Assembly (NCBI GenBank): GCA_019426215.1
Contig: CM033392.1
Coordinates: 39,920,666 to 39,984,665, forward strand
Reading direction: 5' to 3'
Source: Buddleja alternifolia
Taxonomy: Eukaryota; Streptophyta; Magnoliopsida; Lamiales; Scrophulariaceae
DNA: 64,000 nt
Part shown: positions 11,780-24,060 of the stretch, piece after piece
How positions within the stretch are numbered: the first letter of the stretch is position 1
Layout: each line of letters begins with the position of its first letter
Notes under the pieces: generated by a model
What the model was told of the DNA's origin: nothing
Seen by the model: the letters and a program-made list of their open reading frames with translations, nothing else
Databases searched by the model: none
Translations under genes and position numbers: made by a program

Positions 11780-13325
11780 CATCAAATCTCAACCTTTTAA
11801 CGATCTTATTGATTTACGCATAATTTATGTTTAACCCACTGACTATCTATTATTCTAGTAATTGAATTTCACTTGCAACCTTTTTCTGGTATGGGGGGTG
11901 AAATTTGTTTTGACTAATGGCATTTCATGCACTTAGAAAAATCTAAAATAAATTTCAATATATAACCCCCATTGCTTAGGGATGATATTATATATTAAAT
12001 ATCATTTTAATTTTTCCTAAGTTCAATGGAGGACAAGATATCTAGTACCCTTTACCAACTTTATATTTTTCAAAGTGGGAGAATTTAAATTATTTAAAAG
12101 GTCTCACTTTGCACATTAATCCATTTTATAATAAGCATACAAATATGGATTAAATATAATTGAAAGCAATCCTAGAAAACTAACAACACATGATTAATGG
12201 ACCTTAATCCTAGATTGAGACAAGTCAATGTCTCAATCGCTAATTAAAAAGAAACTACACAAAAGCTTCCAAAGCTCCTTCTTGTATCTCCTTGGCTCGA
12301 CTTGGATTTCTTCTTTGAGCCTATTCTATTTCTAACTATTACAAATTTAATATAAGCAATCTATACAAAATTCTATAGAAAGAAAACAAACATAGGCTCA
12401 AAATGGCCTTTACAACCCATCGAAAAGAAATACAAATATAAAACGAGTCTAAGTGCATGAATCATGTCTCCCATCACATAACATGTCTAACATGATATAT
12501 CATATAACACACGAAAAACATATATGTTAATTTCTAATTAAATTCCAAATTTAATTATTATTCTCATATTCTCAGGGAAATTAAATTTATTTAATTATAT
12601 TAGAAAATTCAATTTTAATAAACTCCAATTAATTTTATACTAAAATACAATTTTAATAAAAATTAACATCTAAGTTTATTAAAACTAATTTTATAATAGA
12701 AATTATCTAATTCAATTCAAAGTCCAACTTTAATTAACATTAGATTAGATGAAATTAAAATTCTTTTAACAAATAAACCATATTATTTATTTTTGCATTA
12801 AAATCCAATTTTAATCAAAAACTAAATATTATATACATTTTAATAAATGACCCGGGTCACCCATGGGTCAACCCGAGTTGGGTCAACTCGACCCGTGTGT
12901 CCGTGTGTCTTAAAACACACGGGTGGGCTCGCTGTGCGGCCCAATTTCACTGCAGCCCAGCTATCCGTGCGAGCCCAATTTCAGCGCAGCGCGACCCATT
13001 TTTCTCGACAGCCCAGCTGCAAAGAAAGATGGGCTCGCACAGCGAACCCATCTCGTTCTATGCATGCACAAGCAATAATCTCCGATGGTGAAGGGAAACC
13101 TTGATGACGGGTTGACTGTTGAAATTCGTGATTTTATTTTCCATCACATAAAATTTACGTAAAATTTCAACTTTATTAATTTCTAATGAACGAAAAATAA
13201 ATAAAATCCTCAAGAACATTAAAAATGTGAAATCCACATATCTAATCATGCATTGCGAAAAACTGTAAATCATGTATCCAATCACATATTTACACATAAT
13301 TACATACGCCGAACCCCGTGATTTG
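11780..13325 (-). mobile_element. copia element 1: long untranslated leader (minus)
   Basis: This segment lies between the primer site of the copia LTR at 13339 and the rest of that element. It is AT-rich with a GC-rich patch at 12847-13050 made of repeated 'gggtcaac' and 'cagcccagct' words. A part near 11870-11945 ('cttgcaacct...gatttg...actaatggcat') aligns with 24608-24665 of the second copia element, showing that both belong to one family. No gag or pol remains, so this copy is truncated on its 3' side. The open frames over 12847-13104 are products of the GC patch. Confidence 0.55.
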
Positions 13326-13337
13326 GCTCTGATACCA
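13326..13337 (-). promoter_or_regulatory. primer binding site (initiator tRNA-Met)
   Basis: On the minus strand this reads TGGTATCAGAGC, the complement of the plant initiator tRNA-Met 3' end, one base after the LTR 3' terminus at 13339. It marks the LTR at 13339-14990 as the 5' LTR of a minus-strand element. Confidence 0.9.
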
Positions 13338-13338
13338 C

Positions 13339-14990
13339 TGTTGGGAAAATTAGACAAAAACGCAGCGGAAACGGTGTAATAAATTTTTTGAATTTTCCCA
13401 TAACAGGTTCAATCCTGGGGTTTTATCACGCATATGTACGCTAGGGATATCGAAACTTTGCCCATTGTAGCGAAGTGGTTGGAGAAACTCAAAATTTTAT
13501 CTTCTTCAACTTGTTCGCGAAATAATCCGGATGATTGCTTAATAATCCAAGCAGTCCAAAAGCGTTGCCTCTAAATTGTCTTGCCGGAAAAAACTCGAAC
13601 AGAAAAACTCCTTCTTCTTTGGTACAGTGACCGACGGCTAGAGGAAGAGAGTAGGGGAGGAATTTCTTTCTTGTGGCTCAAGTGTACAACTAATGTTATG
13701 ACCTAGGTATTAACTAATGTAATATATTTATATCACTTAAGTTATAACCTAGGGCTTAAAAATCTCATGTTGGACGCCTCCTAGTCACCCCAACTCGGTC
13801 ATGGTGTGCCTTTTGGTGCACCAATTTGAGCTCAGTCCAATCCTTTATTTAATTAATTAATTCAATCCAATTAATTAATCTAACTAAATAATAGATAGGA
13901 TATTTAACTAATTTTATTTCTCCAAAAAATAAAATATTAATTAAAAGTATAAATGAATTAACTTATTTTCTCAAATAATTAATTCCATTTATTTAATTTA
14001 AGTATCCAATACTTCAAATATTTCCATAAGAAATATACCATATTTTCTTTCGATTTTTCCTTTTCAAGCTTGACTTTTTATGTTCATCTATATTTGGCAA
14101 TGGGAGGATTCCATTAAATGTGGGTTGCACCTAGCCAGTCAAGTGGTCCACATTGTATCCCAAATAAGATGAAATAATTGGATCATTTTACCTTTCCTAT
14201 TGTAAATACCGTGTGAATACAAACTCTTCGTTTCCTTATCCAGGTCAAGTGAGAGTCATGGTGGTCAAACTCACAAACTTGACTCTATGCTATATTTATA
14301 ATAAGTCTAGATCAATAAATGCTTTGGCCAAAGACTTTAAGATCTAACTTACTTATAAATGCATAGGATAATTTCTCGTTCACTTTTGAGGGAACAAATC
14401 TCATTTTGGATATCAATTAAGACTACTACTTTCCCATTAGGTTGCAGTTCGAGGTTGACCCCACCAAATGGTGAATTGGGTCTAACTACTCTAATGACAA
14501 ACCTAATGTCGTAAGTATATCTTCAACTCGATTCCTCAAGTCTAAAGTTCAGACACACCGATTACAATTTAATCAATTCTGTCATTGACTGTCAAAAAGT
14601 GAAAACCTATGTGACCGAATCGATGCGAGTCATGTCTGAGTGCCACTATCTCCATCAATGCACCTATGATATGAGTTATTCACTACTTCCTAGTGATTAA
14701 TGGGCACCTTTCTCTTCAAAACTCACATCATACAAGTCTTGATGATTTTCAATGCCCAATTGGGAACTTTGATTTGCAGACTATTTTAGTACACAAGTAT
14801 TAAACTCTTCTAGTGCCTTAGAGAGTTAACTCTTATGTTCATGGACTTATAGATGATTCCAATATATAAATGTCAATATAATAGTAAACAACTCAATACC
14901 TTTTATTAAAAGACTAAGAAACAATTACAATTTATTAATGTCCTTTCTTTCTCTAATCCTCTAGTGGAATTTGAGGACATTAACTTAACA
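13339..14990 (-). repeat. copia element 1: 5' LTR
   Basis: Plus-strand ends are TGTTGGGAAAAT and AACTTAACA, so on the minus strand it runs TG...CA over 1652 bp. The primer site directly abuts the 3' terminus. The interior shares phrases with the LTR at 15510-21645, for example 'gtgaaaacctatgtgacc' against 'gtaaaaacccatgtgattg', and 'gtcataca' with 'agtc' following, so it is the same family at considerable divergence. The right border cuts into a gypsy gag that starts at 14991. Confidence 0.75.
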
Positions 14991-15509
14991 CAACCATCTT
15001 AGGATGTTCACTGAAGTCTGTGACTCTTTTCAGTGGCCCGGAGTATCAGCAGAGAACATTCGTCTGAAGTTGTTTCCTTTTTTCCTGAGGGATGGAGCAC
15101 GGTCATGGTCTCTACCACTTGGTTTTGTCACATCTTGGAACGACTTGGCAGAAAATTTTTTGAGTAAATATTATCCACCAATGAAAACCACCAAGTTGAG
15201 GAACCAAATCACCTCTTTTCAACAACTGAATGGAGAATCACTATATGAGACATGGGAGCGCTTCAAGGAGCTGATTAGGTAGTGCCCGAATTCATGGAAT
15301 TCGTCTATACATCCAAATGGAAACCTTCTACAATGTACTAAACCCATAGATCTGTATGGTTGTAGATGCGTCTGTGAATGGAGCACTACTGAACAAGACT
15401 TATAGGGAAGCCGACGATTTGATTGTTGTATATCTGACAACAATTACTTATGGCCAACAGAGAGACACACATCAATGGGAACAACGGGAGTCCAAAAGAA
15501 TGATGCTAT
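14991..15509 (+). pseudogene. Ty3/gypsy gag fragment (Athila/Tat-like)
   Basis: The plus-strand frame from 15004 encodes a retrotransposon gag domain: an IRLKLFPFFLRDGARSW motif near 15058-15108, then W(N)DLAENFLSKYYPP and LRNQITSF, then ESLYETWERFKELIR ending at a stop at 15280-15282. The similarity continues in shifted frames to about 15500 (VVDASVNGALLNKTYREADD near 15357), as expected for gag. It is cut on the left by copia element 1 and on the right by copia element 2, whose LTR begins at 15510. Gag would package element RNA in cytoplasmic particles; this copy is broken. Confidence 0.8.
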
Positions 15510-15621
15510 TGATGGGAATCAATGCCCGAAAACGCAGCGGAATAAAATTTCGATTCGATTCCTGAGCTATGGATCAATTTAGGCTTTTCGTTGATTTTTA
15601 ATTGAAGTAGAGATAGAACAA

Positions 15622-17056
15622 CACTACTACAGAAATGACCTATTACAGCGATTTTTTTTGGCCAATTACAGCGGTTTTAACCGCTGTAATATGCACCTAT
15701 TACAGCGGTTATTTTTATAACCGCTGTAATAGGTATACCCTATTACAGTGGTTATACAAATAACCGCTATTAAAAAAATATATATATTTTTCCGGGGCCT
15801 ATTACAGCGGTTTTGGAAAAAACCGCTGTAATAGGTCCCGGAAAAACTTTTAAAAAAATTTTGATCGTGTTAGAATGATACGAAATTCGCACGGTCATAA
15901 CGAAACGGCATTCCGAACAAAACGCAAGGCATAGCCTTGCGCTCTCGTGATTTTAGCCATTTGAGATCGTGTAAGGCCTCAAATGTGCGTTTTATTACAA
16001 AAATACCCTATTTTCGTAATAAAACGCAAATTTGAGGCCTTAAACGATCTCAAATGGCTAAAATTCCGAGATCGCACATGCGTTTTGTTTAGAATACCGT
16101 TTCGCTATGACTATACGAATTTCGAGTCATTTCAATACCGCAAAATTTCAACCGAGAAATATTTTCGTAAATATACAAATATACATACACAAATATACAT
16201 ACACCCATCCACACATACACAAATATACATACACCCATCCACACATACACAAATATACATACACCCATGAACATATACACAAATATACATACACCCATGA
16301 ACATATACCCAAATATACATACACCCATCCACATATACACAAATATACATACACCCATCAACATATACGCAATATACACAAACCCATCCACATATACACA
16401 AATATACATACACCCGGACATACACAAATATACACATATACACAAAATAAATACACCCACACATACACAAATATACATACACCCACACATATACACATAT
16501 ACAAATATAGATATATATATATATATAGAGGGAAGAAGAGAGAAAGAGAAGAAGCTTACTATCGTCGTGGCGGCGGCGGCGGCGGTAAGTGGTGGTAGCG
16601 GTGGCGCCGGTAAGTGGTGGTGATGTCGAGCTTTTTTGGGGAGGGGGGGATCGAGAGAGAGAGAGAGAGAGACCGAGAATAGAGAGAGAGAGAAGCTGAA
16701 ATGGGTTTTAAATTTTGAGAGTGGGAGAGAGAAGCGGGAAGATAAAAATATTTCAAATTTTTTCGTACATGGCCTATTACAGCGGTTTTTTTAAAAACCC
16801 CTGCAATAGGTTTAAATTTTTTTTATTTTTTTTTAGCTGCCTTTTACAGCGGTTCAGTAGTGAACCGCTGTAATAGACCTGGCACCTATTACAGCGGTTA
16901 TTACAGCGGTTCATGAAAGAACCGCTGTAATAGGTGTCGCGTATTACCTATTACAGCGGTTCTTTCACGAACCGCTGTAATAGCCCCCTCCGTTCAGCGG
17001 TTTTTTGAAAAATTGCTGTAATTGGGACGCTGTAATAGGATCTTTTTGTAGTAGTG
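15622..17056. mobile_element. non-autonomous CACTA (En/Spm-type) transposon, 1435 bp
   Basis: The left end is CACTACTACAGAAATGACC and the right end, reverse-complemented, is CACTACTACAAAAAGATCC, followed on both sides by CTATTACAGCG. A 3-bp duplication CAA flanks it (15619-15621 and 17057-17059), as CACTA elements make. Both subterminal regions (15638-15836 and 16771-17040) are arrays of a palindromic unit in which 'cctattacagcggtt' is followed by its complement 'aaccgctgtaatagg'. About ten such hairpin units are visible. The centre carries a minisatellite and GA repeats and no transposase. Subterminal arrays of this kind are where CACTA transposase binds in characterised elements. Confidence 0.9.
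16178..16503. repeat. minisatellite with ~30-bp unit inside the CACTA element
   Basis: A unit of about 30 bases, built around 'caaatatacatacacccatc', is repeated roughly ten times with few substitutions. Because the unit length is a multiple of three and contains few stops, several frames on both strands stay open across it; these are not genes. It passes into (AT) and (GA) simple repeats at 16508-16560 and again at 16650-16700. Confidence 0.9.
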
Positions 17057-17059
17057 CAA

Positions 17060-18417
17060 TTTACCTCTTTGTACTTTGTTTCGTTTCTTGATCCACCGTC
17101 TATAGCAGCAATCCCCGGGACTACTACCTCCAGATAATCACGCACGAAATTCGCCGAAAAATCTTCCTCCTTCATCTCCAAGTGGCGGCTAGAAGAGAAG
17201 AAGAGGGAGAGAATTTTTTCTCTCTGCTTTTCTGTGTAACTCTGGTGGCAACTGATCTAATTCTTAACCTAGGTCTTAGTGATGGAGGATTTAAATAGAA
17301 TCTTTCTTCTTGGGCCCAAGTTAGGCACCTCATAGGCCCATGTGGATTTCCAAGTGGGCTACGTTGGCCCAGTCAACTTAGTTCACTTTAATTTAATTAT
17401 ATTTCATCTTTAATTTAATTAAATATGTGGGTGATTATATTAATATTTAATATAACTAAGTTAATTAAATATTGTACTTAATTTAATATTCCATGTTTAA
17501 TCCAATTAAACAACTAATTAAATTAATCAGTCCACTCAATTAATTTGTCCATCTAATGACAAATTACCAAAATGCCCCTCCAAGTACACAAAGTGATTTT
17601 CCGCTCATTCCTGGTAGCGCGACTCTCTAGGTTCGTCTTGATTGGTAATAGGAGGATACCAAAGGATATGGGTGACACCTAGCCAGTCATGTGGCCCCAC
17701 ATCGTAGCCCAATCAAGTACGAACGAATGATTGTGTCATTACGAACCTCTTCACTATGAATTCCATATGAGCATAAGCCCTCCACTATTGTACCCCGATC
17801 GAGTGAGAGTCATGGACTATGTCAAACTCACATAACTCGATGCTATGCTATGAACCATAGTAACCTGAAATGACTGAACTGCCCTTCGTATCCCATACGA
17901 GTCAATTCTTCTACTTTGGCTAAAGATTTTTCATTTCAGTTACCTATGATCGTATAGGGTATCTTCTCGTTTACTTTCGAGACAGCGAATCCCTTCTTGG
18001 AAATCACTTCACAACTGCTACTTGCCCATTGGGATTACACTTCGAGGTCGGCCCCAAATTGGGCCTAACTACTCTAGTAACAGATCCAACATCACAAGCA
18101 CATCGTGACAATGAATCCTCAGGTCAAAGGCTCACGCATACTATCATAGTTAGTAATCCAATCATTGACAGTCACCGAGTAAAAACCCATGTGATTGGAT
18201 TACTATGAGCCATGTTAGAATATACCAATTCCATTGATATATCTATGACATGTGTTCTCACTATCCCATAGTGTTCGACTGGCACTTCTTGTCGGAACAT
18301 GTGTCATACAAGTCGAATCTTAATGCCCAATTAAGATTCTTTGACCTACGAACCCTTTTAAGTGATTAGGAATAAGACTCTCCCCGTGTCACTTCTTTAT
18401 TCCATAAAGGGCGAAGA
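17060..18417 (-). repeat. middle part of the copia element 2 LTR
   Basis: This is LTR sequence between the CACTA element and the solo LTR. Phrases such as 'tgccacatgtgg'-like words, 'gtgagagtcatgg' near 17802 and 'ttaatgcccaattaagattc' near 18331 have counterparts in the LTR at 13339-14990 ('gtgagagtcatgg' near 14250, 'caatgcccaattgggaac' near 14750). No gene is present. Confidence 0.65.
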
Positions 18418-18422
18418 GTCAA

Positions 18423-21400
18423 TGTGACACCCGAATTTTCTTAGTAATAGTATACTTACTAATTCGATGACTAGTAGTATAATACCATGAACATTACTTG
18501 ATTACCATGTATTATTATTAGTAATTGGGGGCTTTTATATTGATTTATATTCATGTATAATATTTGGAATAAGATATAATAATTTGTAGGGCTAAGAGAT
18601 AAATAGAAAATTACAATAAAGTCCTCAACACCCCTATACATCTACCCACATATCTTGCTCCTCTTTTCTCCTCTCATTCACTCATGTATTTCTTGCTCCA
18701 AATCAGAGTTCATCCCATTTTCATCTCTTTTCAGCTACAAAAAAGAACCATTTAAGAGAACCATGAAAAGAGAGCTCAACCCACAACAACAACATCATAT
18801 TTTCCAAGCAATTTTCGCAAGAAAATCCCAGCCTGGCAGTTTCTGTATTTACCACTTTTGAGGGACCAAATGATGTTCAAATTGAGAGTTCTTTAGCTCT
18901 AATTCTTCCTAAGAGGACAAGGAACAGCATTATGAAATCAAATTTTCATTATCTGCTAAAAAACATTCCAGATTGGCCCAAAACCGTGAGCCCCTGTTTT
19001 AGGTCCTGAATTGTGTCATCCCATTACAATATTACTCTCTTGTCATTTTCTCATCAACCAACTACTAAGGTAAATCATCCTAAACTATGTTAGTATGAGC
19101 TTATTCTTGGGTTCTTGAAATTAGTATAGAATTAGCTTTCAATTGTTCGATTGGTTGTTAGATTGTGACATGCATGACGTGAATTGGAATGTATTGTTGA
19201 AACTTTTAGTGCTTGTGTGAATGAGTGAAGGATTTGGCTAAATTGTTGTAGATCCATGACCATATATGTAGCTTATACATGGATAAGTGATTGCATGTGA
19301 GTTTTAACTTGGTTTTGAAAGTCATTTAGAACATGCATTGTTGTTTTGTCAAGAAATGAAGTTGAACTCCATTTCAGTTTCTGCATATGGGTTCTAGGCT
19401 GTACATAAAAGTCCAAATGAATGAATTTTGGAGTCAAAATATTATCCAATTAACTTGGATGTGTTAGCAACATATTGGTAAAATTTCATAAATTTTGGAG
19501 TCCTGTAGAATTTCTTTTAAATTATTCAAAAGAACTGCCAGATTTATATCACGTTTTGGGAAAGTCCAATTTGAATCTTGATAACTCATATTTAGACAAT
19601 TGCATTAATTTTGAAACTTTTACTTTATATACCTAGATATTGTAAGTGTTACTCTGCAAAATTCCAACCTTTTGGAGTTTTGGTGAAGTTTATAAAAATT
19701 GTCAAACATCTGCTGCCAGAGAATTACTCATTTACAGATATACTTTGTTTTGAGTTGACGTTTTTATATCTACAAATTTTATTTGGATTTAAAAATTTTA
19801 CTAAACAATTTTGAGTGTCTTTTGAACATTTCCTACAAAGTTTAGATATTTTTGATGAACAAGGGATTTTATACAAATTTTGAAATATAGCCTACCGGTG
19901 TAAAAATAGTTTCTGTTCAGCTGGGTTTTGGTGTATGAAACACCTACTTAAAAATTTGAAACTATTACCTGAACTTTTTCAATAAGTGTTAGGTGTTTTT
20001 GGAAAATTTCAGGAGTAAAATCATATTTTATGAATTTTAATAAATTTTAAACCAAACCCGCACAGATTTATTTTCGTGGTGTTTTGCCAATCTTTGAATA
20101 TAATGAAGTTAAGCATAGTTTGGGAGACTAATAGTTTGTGCATGATCATGTAGTTCATAGGACCGCATAGGCTGTTTCGGGTAGATTATTAAGACGTGTT
20201 AGAGAATAGGATTTCTAAAATAATCCTTGGATTAGCAGGTGGTGTTGGTAAACCACTCGAGGACAACGCTCAATAACTTGGAAGTTAGAATGAGTTGCCT
20301 CTTAAAATTATATTTATAAGTCTTTCAAAACCGGAAGGAAATTTTACTACGTCGTATAGATATTTGTACCAATTTGTCATTGTTTGATCTTTTATCAAAT
20401 GAAAATGATTTCCAATGCTTTTCAAATAATCTCTAAAACACTTTTGCTTAACCATTGCATTGTACATTTTGGCCAAGTCATTAATCATTCAAAATGCATA
20501 TTTTGTGAAAATACTCTCCAAGAAAGTATCTCTTTAACATCGGTTTTGACACTTATTCAATAAAACTGACTGATTACTAAATCATGAGCCTAAAGGCCAC
20601 TATTGCATCAAATGTGAAATTATGTGATTGCATATTGTATATGGTTGAGTGTTGGGCGTGGATAGGGCTAGGGTTCGGCTGGATAGGCACGGGTCTGCGG
20701 TCTTAACGGTTCCCGCTATTCACAGCCAAATCCCAACACCTAAAGACAGAGTGTTCTAAGGGTGAGTGGGTCGTAGGAATTGAATTGTGGCATACCCGGG
20801 ATATGAGCAAACGGGCTTCGCGAGCCTAAGTGGGGAGGCATAAGGTGATGGCTTTTAAGCCAATTGCTCAAGGGTGACAAGGAAGAAGCAGCGGGACCCA
20901 AAATGCTATGAGCAAAGTCATCGGACACGATGCTACTGCTAACATGGCCCCCTACTGCTTAAATGTGAAATGTAAAGTTACTGTAACTGCCTATTGATTG
21001 AATGCATATACTAAGTGTTAATACTAAAGTTTTGGTGTTATATCACCTATTGCTTAACTATTATCATGAACGCAAATTTTATTTTAACTACTTCAATGAT
21101 TTCTGAAAAATAAAAAGTATTATTGATTTCATCTCATCAACTTATGGTTTTTGGGTCTAAAAACTATTTTAAGCACCTTTCACACGAACAATGGCGCTCA
21201 CTAAGCCTTTGCTTACGTATTTCACTTTCTTCCTTCCAGTTAGAGGTAAGTTGGGCAATGAGACTGGCTTGGAGGATCTGAGTGTAGACATGGACAATCC
21301 TAGAGGTGAGTATTGTAGATTGAGCCATGAATAGTAAGTTACCTAATATGTTTGGTTGACGTTAGGGCTGTGACCCTACTAGATTAATTGTTGAAGTGTG

Positions 21401-21484
21401 TCAGATTTTGGATTGGACTACTTCATTGAGAGGTTCACACTTTTAGTTTAGGCCCCTTCCAGGGCTAAAAATTGGGGCGTGACA
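18423..21484 (+). repeat. solo LTR of a gypsy element, 3062 bp
   Basis: The left end is TGTGACACCCG and the right end is TTGGGGCGTGACA, ends typical of long LTRs of plant gypsy (chromovirus) elements. A perfect 5-bp duplication GTCAA flanks it at 18418-18422 and 21485-21489. There is no primer site, polypurine tract or internal region, so it is a solo LTR left after recombination between two LTRs. A transcript-start-like GC-rich part lies near 20640-20960. Open frames inside are short and not conserved. Confidence 0.88.
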
Positions 21485-21645
21485 GTCAACCTCGATACAC
21501 ATGGACTATTTGTCCAATACTTATTAATGCCATGAAGTTTTAAATGAACAAAAACTCATTGCCTTTATATGTTCGTACAATATAAATCAGTGCTCTTATT
21601 TAAATCTAATTTCTCCTCATTGGCATTGAGGGCACTCACCTAACA

Positions 21646-24060
21646 ATCTCCCACTTGCACTCAAAGGCAATTGCTATGGTATATCATACCTATTTTCTAA
21701 AGATGTTGCTTTAGCACCGCCTTTGATAATGGCTTTGTGAGTGGGTCAGCCACGTCGTGAGCTGAGGCTACTTTCTGCACGGCAATATTGCCTCAATCCA
21801 ACGATTTCTTGAATAACTTCTCTCCCCCATGTTTAGATTTGTTGTGAGACCTCGGTTCCTTAGCCTGCGCTATAGTTCCATCATTGACACCCTTTAGTGA
21901 CAACGGAATTTCCACGCTAAGAACCTCTTGAAGTTCATCTCATGAACTTCTCAATCCAAACAACTTGTTTGACAGCCTCGAATTTCACCATACACTTAAT
22001 CCTCAGATGTGGAATCGACAGTTGTGCTTTGCTCGAAATCTATTCCAAGACACTACTCCATCATTCAGAGGGGATACAGACCCATAAGTGGATATTTCGA
22101 TTATCATGATTAGATTCAAAATCCAAAATTATGTAATCGCTTCCATGTTCTTACATTCTTGGTCCTTCTTAAGTACCATAGAATACTTTTCATCGCATTC
22201 CAATGCTTCTCTCCTAGGTTAGCTTGAAACATACCTTCTTCGCTAATCGCGCAAATAGGATCCCGTTTTGTGCATAGCATTGCCAACATGAGACACTCTA
22301 CATCTAAGTCATAGCCCATGCCACACATCTTTCTTTGATCTTCTCATAGATTTAGAGAGATGAGGTCTATGTCTCATAGGCAAGAGACCTCTGCTAGATT
22401 TTACCCATCAACCATTGAATTGGGACAATCTTTAGGTGGAGGGCTTAAGAGAGTCCTATTGCCCTGTTTGCTCTATCTTTATAGGTGCAAATCCAAAAGA
22501 CACAGGTATATTCTCACAAGTCTTTGATGATAAGAGTGCTTGAGAGCCTTGTCTAGACCCCAGTCAACGAGTCGATACAATATCAATAATATTAACTTGC
22601 TCCCACTGACCTTATTGCAGACATAGGGTTCATTTTCATTCTTGATGACATTGTGTCATTAGAGCAAAAATTACAACTACGAGCCGTCCATTTTGTTCTA
22701 TAAATGGACCTATGCAGCTACCACACGTTATGAGAATCGGACTTAGATATGAAGCTTTGGGCAGTCCTTTTGGACATCCTTCTAAAGGAATCCATGATGA
22801 ACAAGCCTACATGTCAATGTCTTAGATTCCATAATTAAAGTGTGCCTCTATCGAAAGCCTAGTTCTAATGGATTTGATTATTACTGGGAGAAAAATGGTT
22901 TCCACATAGTCAATGCCCTTATATTGACTACACCATTTTCCGCCATCAACTTGGCCAAGCCAATCCAACTAATCAATCCATTCCCACTTTCATAGTGATA
23001 CATTTTCTTATATTGTCCATGCCCACCATTGCTTGGTCATGAGTAGAGGAATCATATTCATGTCATCCTCTCGCTACTACAGCAGATCACCATATCTTTC
23101 AGGCAGCTGAGATACTCTTCTAGACCATCGCATTGGCGGTTGTGTCTTATTGGGCTTGGTTTGAATAGAGTCTATTTTGTTTCCCAAAATTATCTTTCTA
23201 CTACTCTTAGTTTTCTCAAATGATCTAATCTTTGAGAACTCGGGCTTCTAAAGCCACTATGACTTTTCAATCATTGCGTAGGTGAAAGAGATCTCCTTGA
23301 GATTCATAGGGTTAACAAAAATTTGTTTCTCAAAGAAACACCCCCAAATGTTTACTTACGTCAGGTATTTTCATACCCTCATTTATTGAAAGACAACGGG
23401 TTCCCTACATCACATCTGATGTCGAATGTTTGGGAACGAATTTGGAGGGACATATATTCAAAATATAATTGAGTTACGCTTCACCCATATTGAACCTCGT
23501 AATTTCTAGCATAGAACCAACATTGCCCAGCATAGTCTTGTTCTCGCATGAAACTACCCTATTCATCTTAGGGATTTGCTGGAAGTGTCAATTGTGAATC
23601 CACACGATGTTCTTTCTAAAGAACATGTCAAACCAGGTGATCACACACGTCAGAATGCAAACCTATAAAACTTGAGTGGTTCTTTTAATACCTTCCCGGT
23701 AAAGGGGGGCCAAACAATTACTAGTTTGTTCCAATCATACTACACACAGTACACTTATTCCGGATGCACGGATTCGCTTAAACAATTTTGGCAAGGACGT
23801 ATGGTTGCCTGATTTATTTCAAAAATAAATGTTAGCTCTAATGTTACCAAGCTTAAAGAGGTATTATTTAATGACCAAGTTAGAAAAACAACTATCTTAT
23901 TTCCATTTGGTAAAACAAACCAATCATCCATCACGTGCCCAGAATTATCAAAAGGAACCGAGGTTAATCTTAAATGACTAGTGTTATTTCCGACTATCTT
24001 TCCTCCTACCAGCTCTGCACTTGTTTCTAGCACTAGCTCTAAGAAGTCATATATAGAACA
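21646..24060 (-). pseudogene. copia element 2: pol remnant (integrase to RNase H)
   Basis: On the minus strand the order is integrase C-terminus (a GVFL-like phrase near 23340), integrase-RT linker (SRRVSQLPERYGDLL near 23130), RT (KGIDYVETIF near 22920), then the region before RNase H (LCTKRDPI near 22270 and NLGEKHWNAMKSILWYLRRT near 22190), and the RNase H end (VQKVASAHDVADPLTK near 21750), which ends just before the polypurine tract. This is the complete copia pol order, but stops and frameshifts occur every 100-200 bases. The segment near 23755-24033 is open but I cannot assign it to a domain. Confidence 0.75.

Larger units (their letters stand above)
15510..21645 (-). repeat. copia element 2: 3' LTR, interrupted by two insertions
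   Basis: The plus-strand ends are TGATGGGAATC (with 'gcagcgg' 30 bases in) and CTCACCTAACA. Just outside the right end is 'atctcccacttgcac', on the minus strand a purine-rich GTGCAAGTGGGAGAT, the polypurine tract that precedes a copia 3' LTR. The LTR measures 6136 bp as it stands. Subtracting the CACTA element with its 3-bp duplication and the solo LTR with its 5-bp duplication leaves about 1.63 kb, close to the 1652 bp of the related LTR at 13339. This agreement supports the reconstruction of the nest. Confidence 0.75.

Noticed and set aside
12847..13104. Open frames in a GC-rich patch
   Set aside because: Made of repeated 'gggtcaac' and 'gcccag' words in the untranslated leader of copia element 1; no family motif and no codon structure.
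16107..16623. Overlapping long open frames on both strands (Tyr/Ile/His/Thr-rich)
   Set aside because: They are the ~30-bp minisatellite read in several frames. The unit is a multiple of three and almost free of stops, so openness says nothing about coding.
15638..17040. CRISPR-like array of repeated palindromes
   Set aside because: The repeats are in inverted pairs within a CACTA element with a target duplication; spacers are not unique and the genome is plant.
23755..24033. Possible host gene on the minus strand
   Set aside because: It lies in line with decayed copia pol and has no recognisable host domain; left unassigned within the copia remnant.
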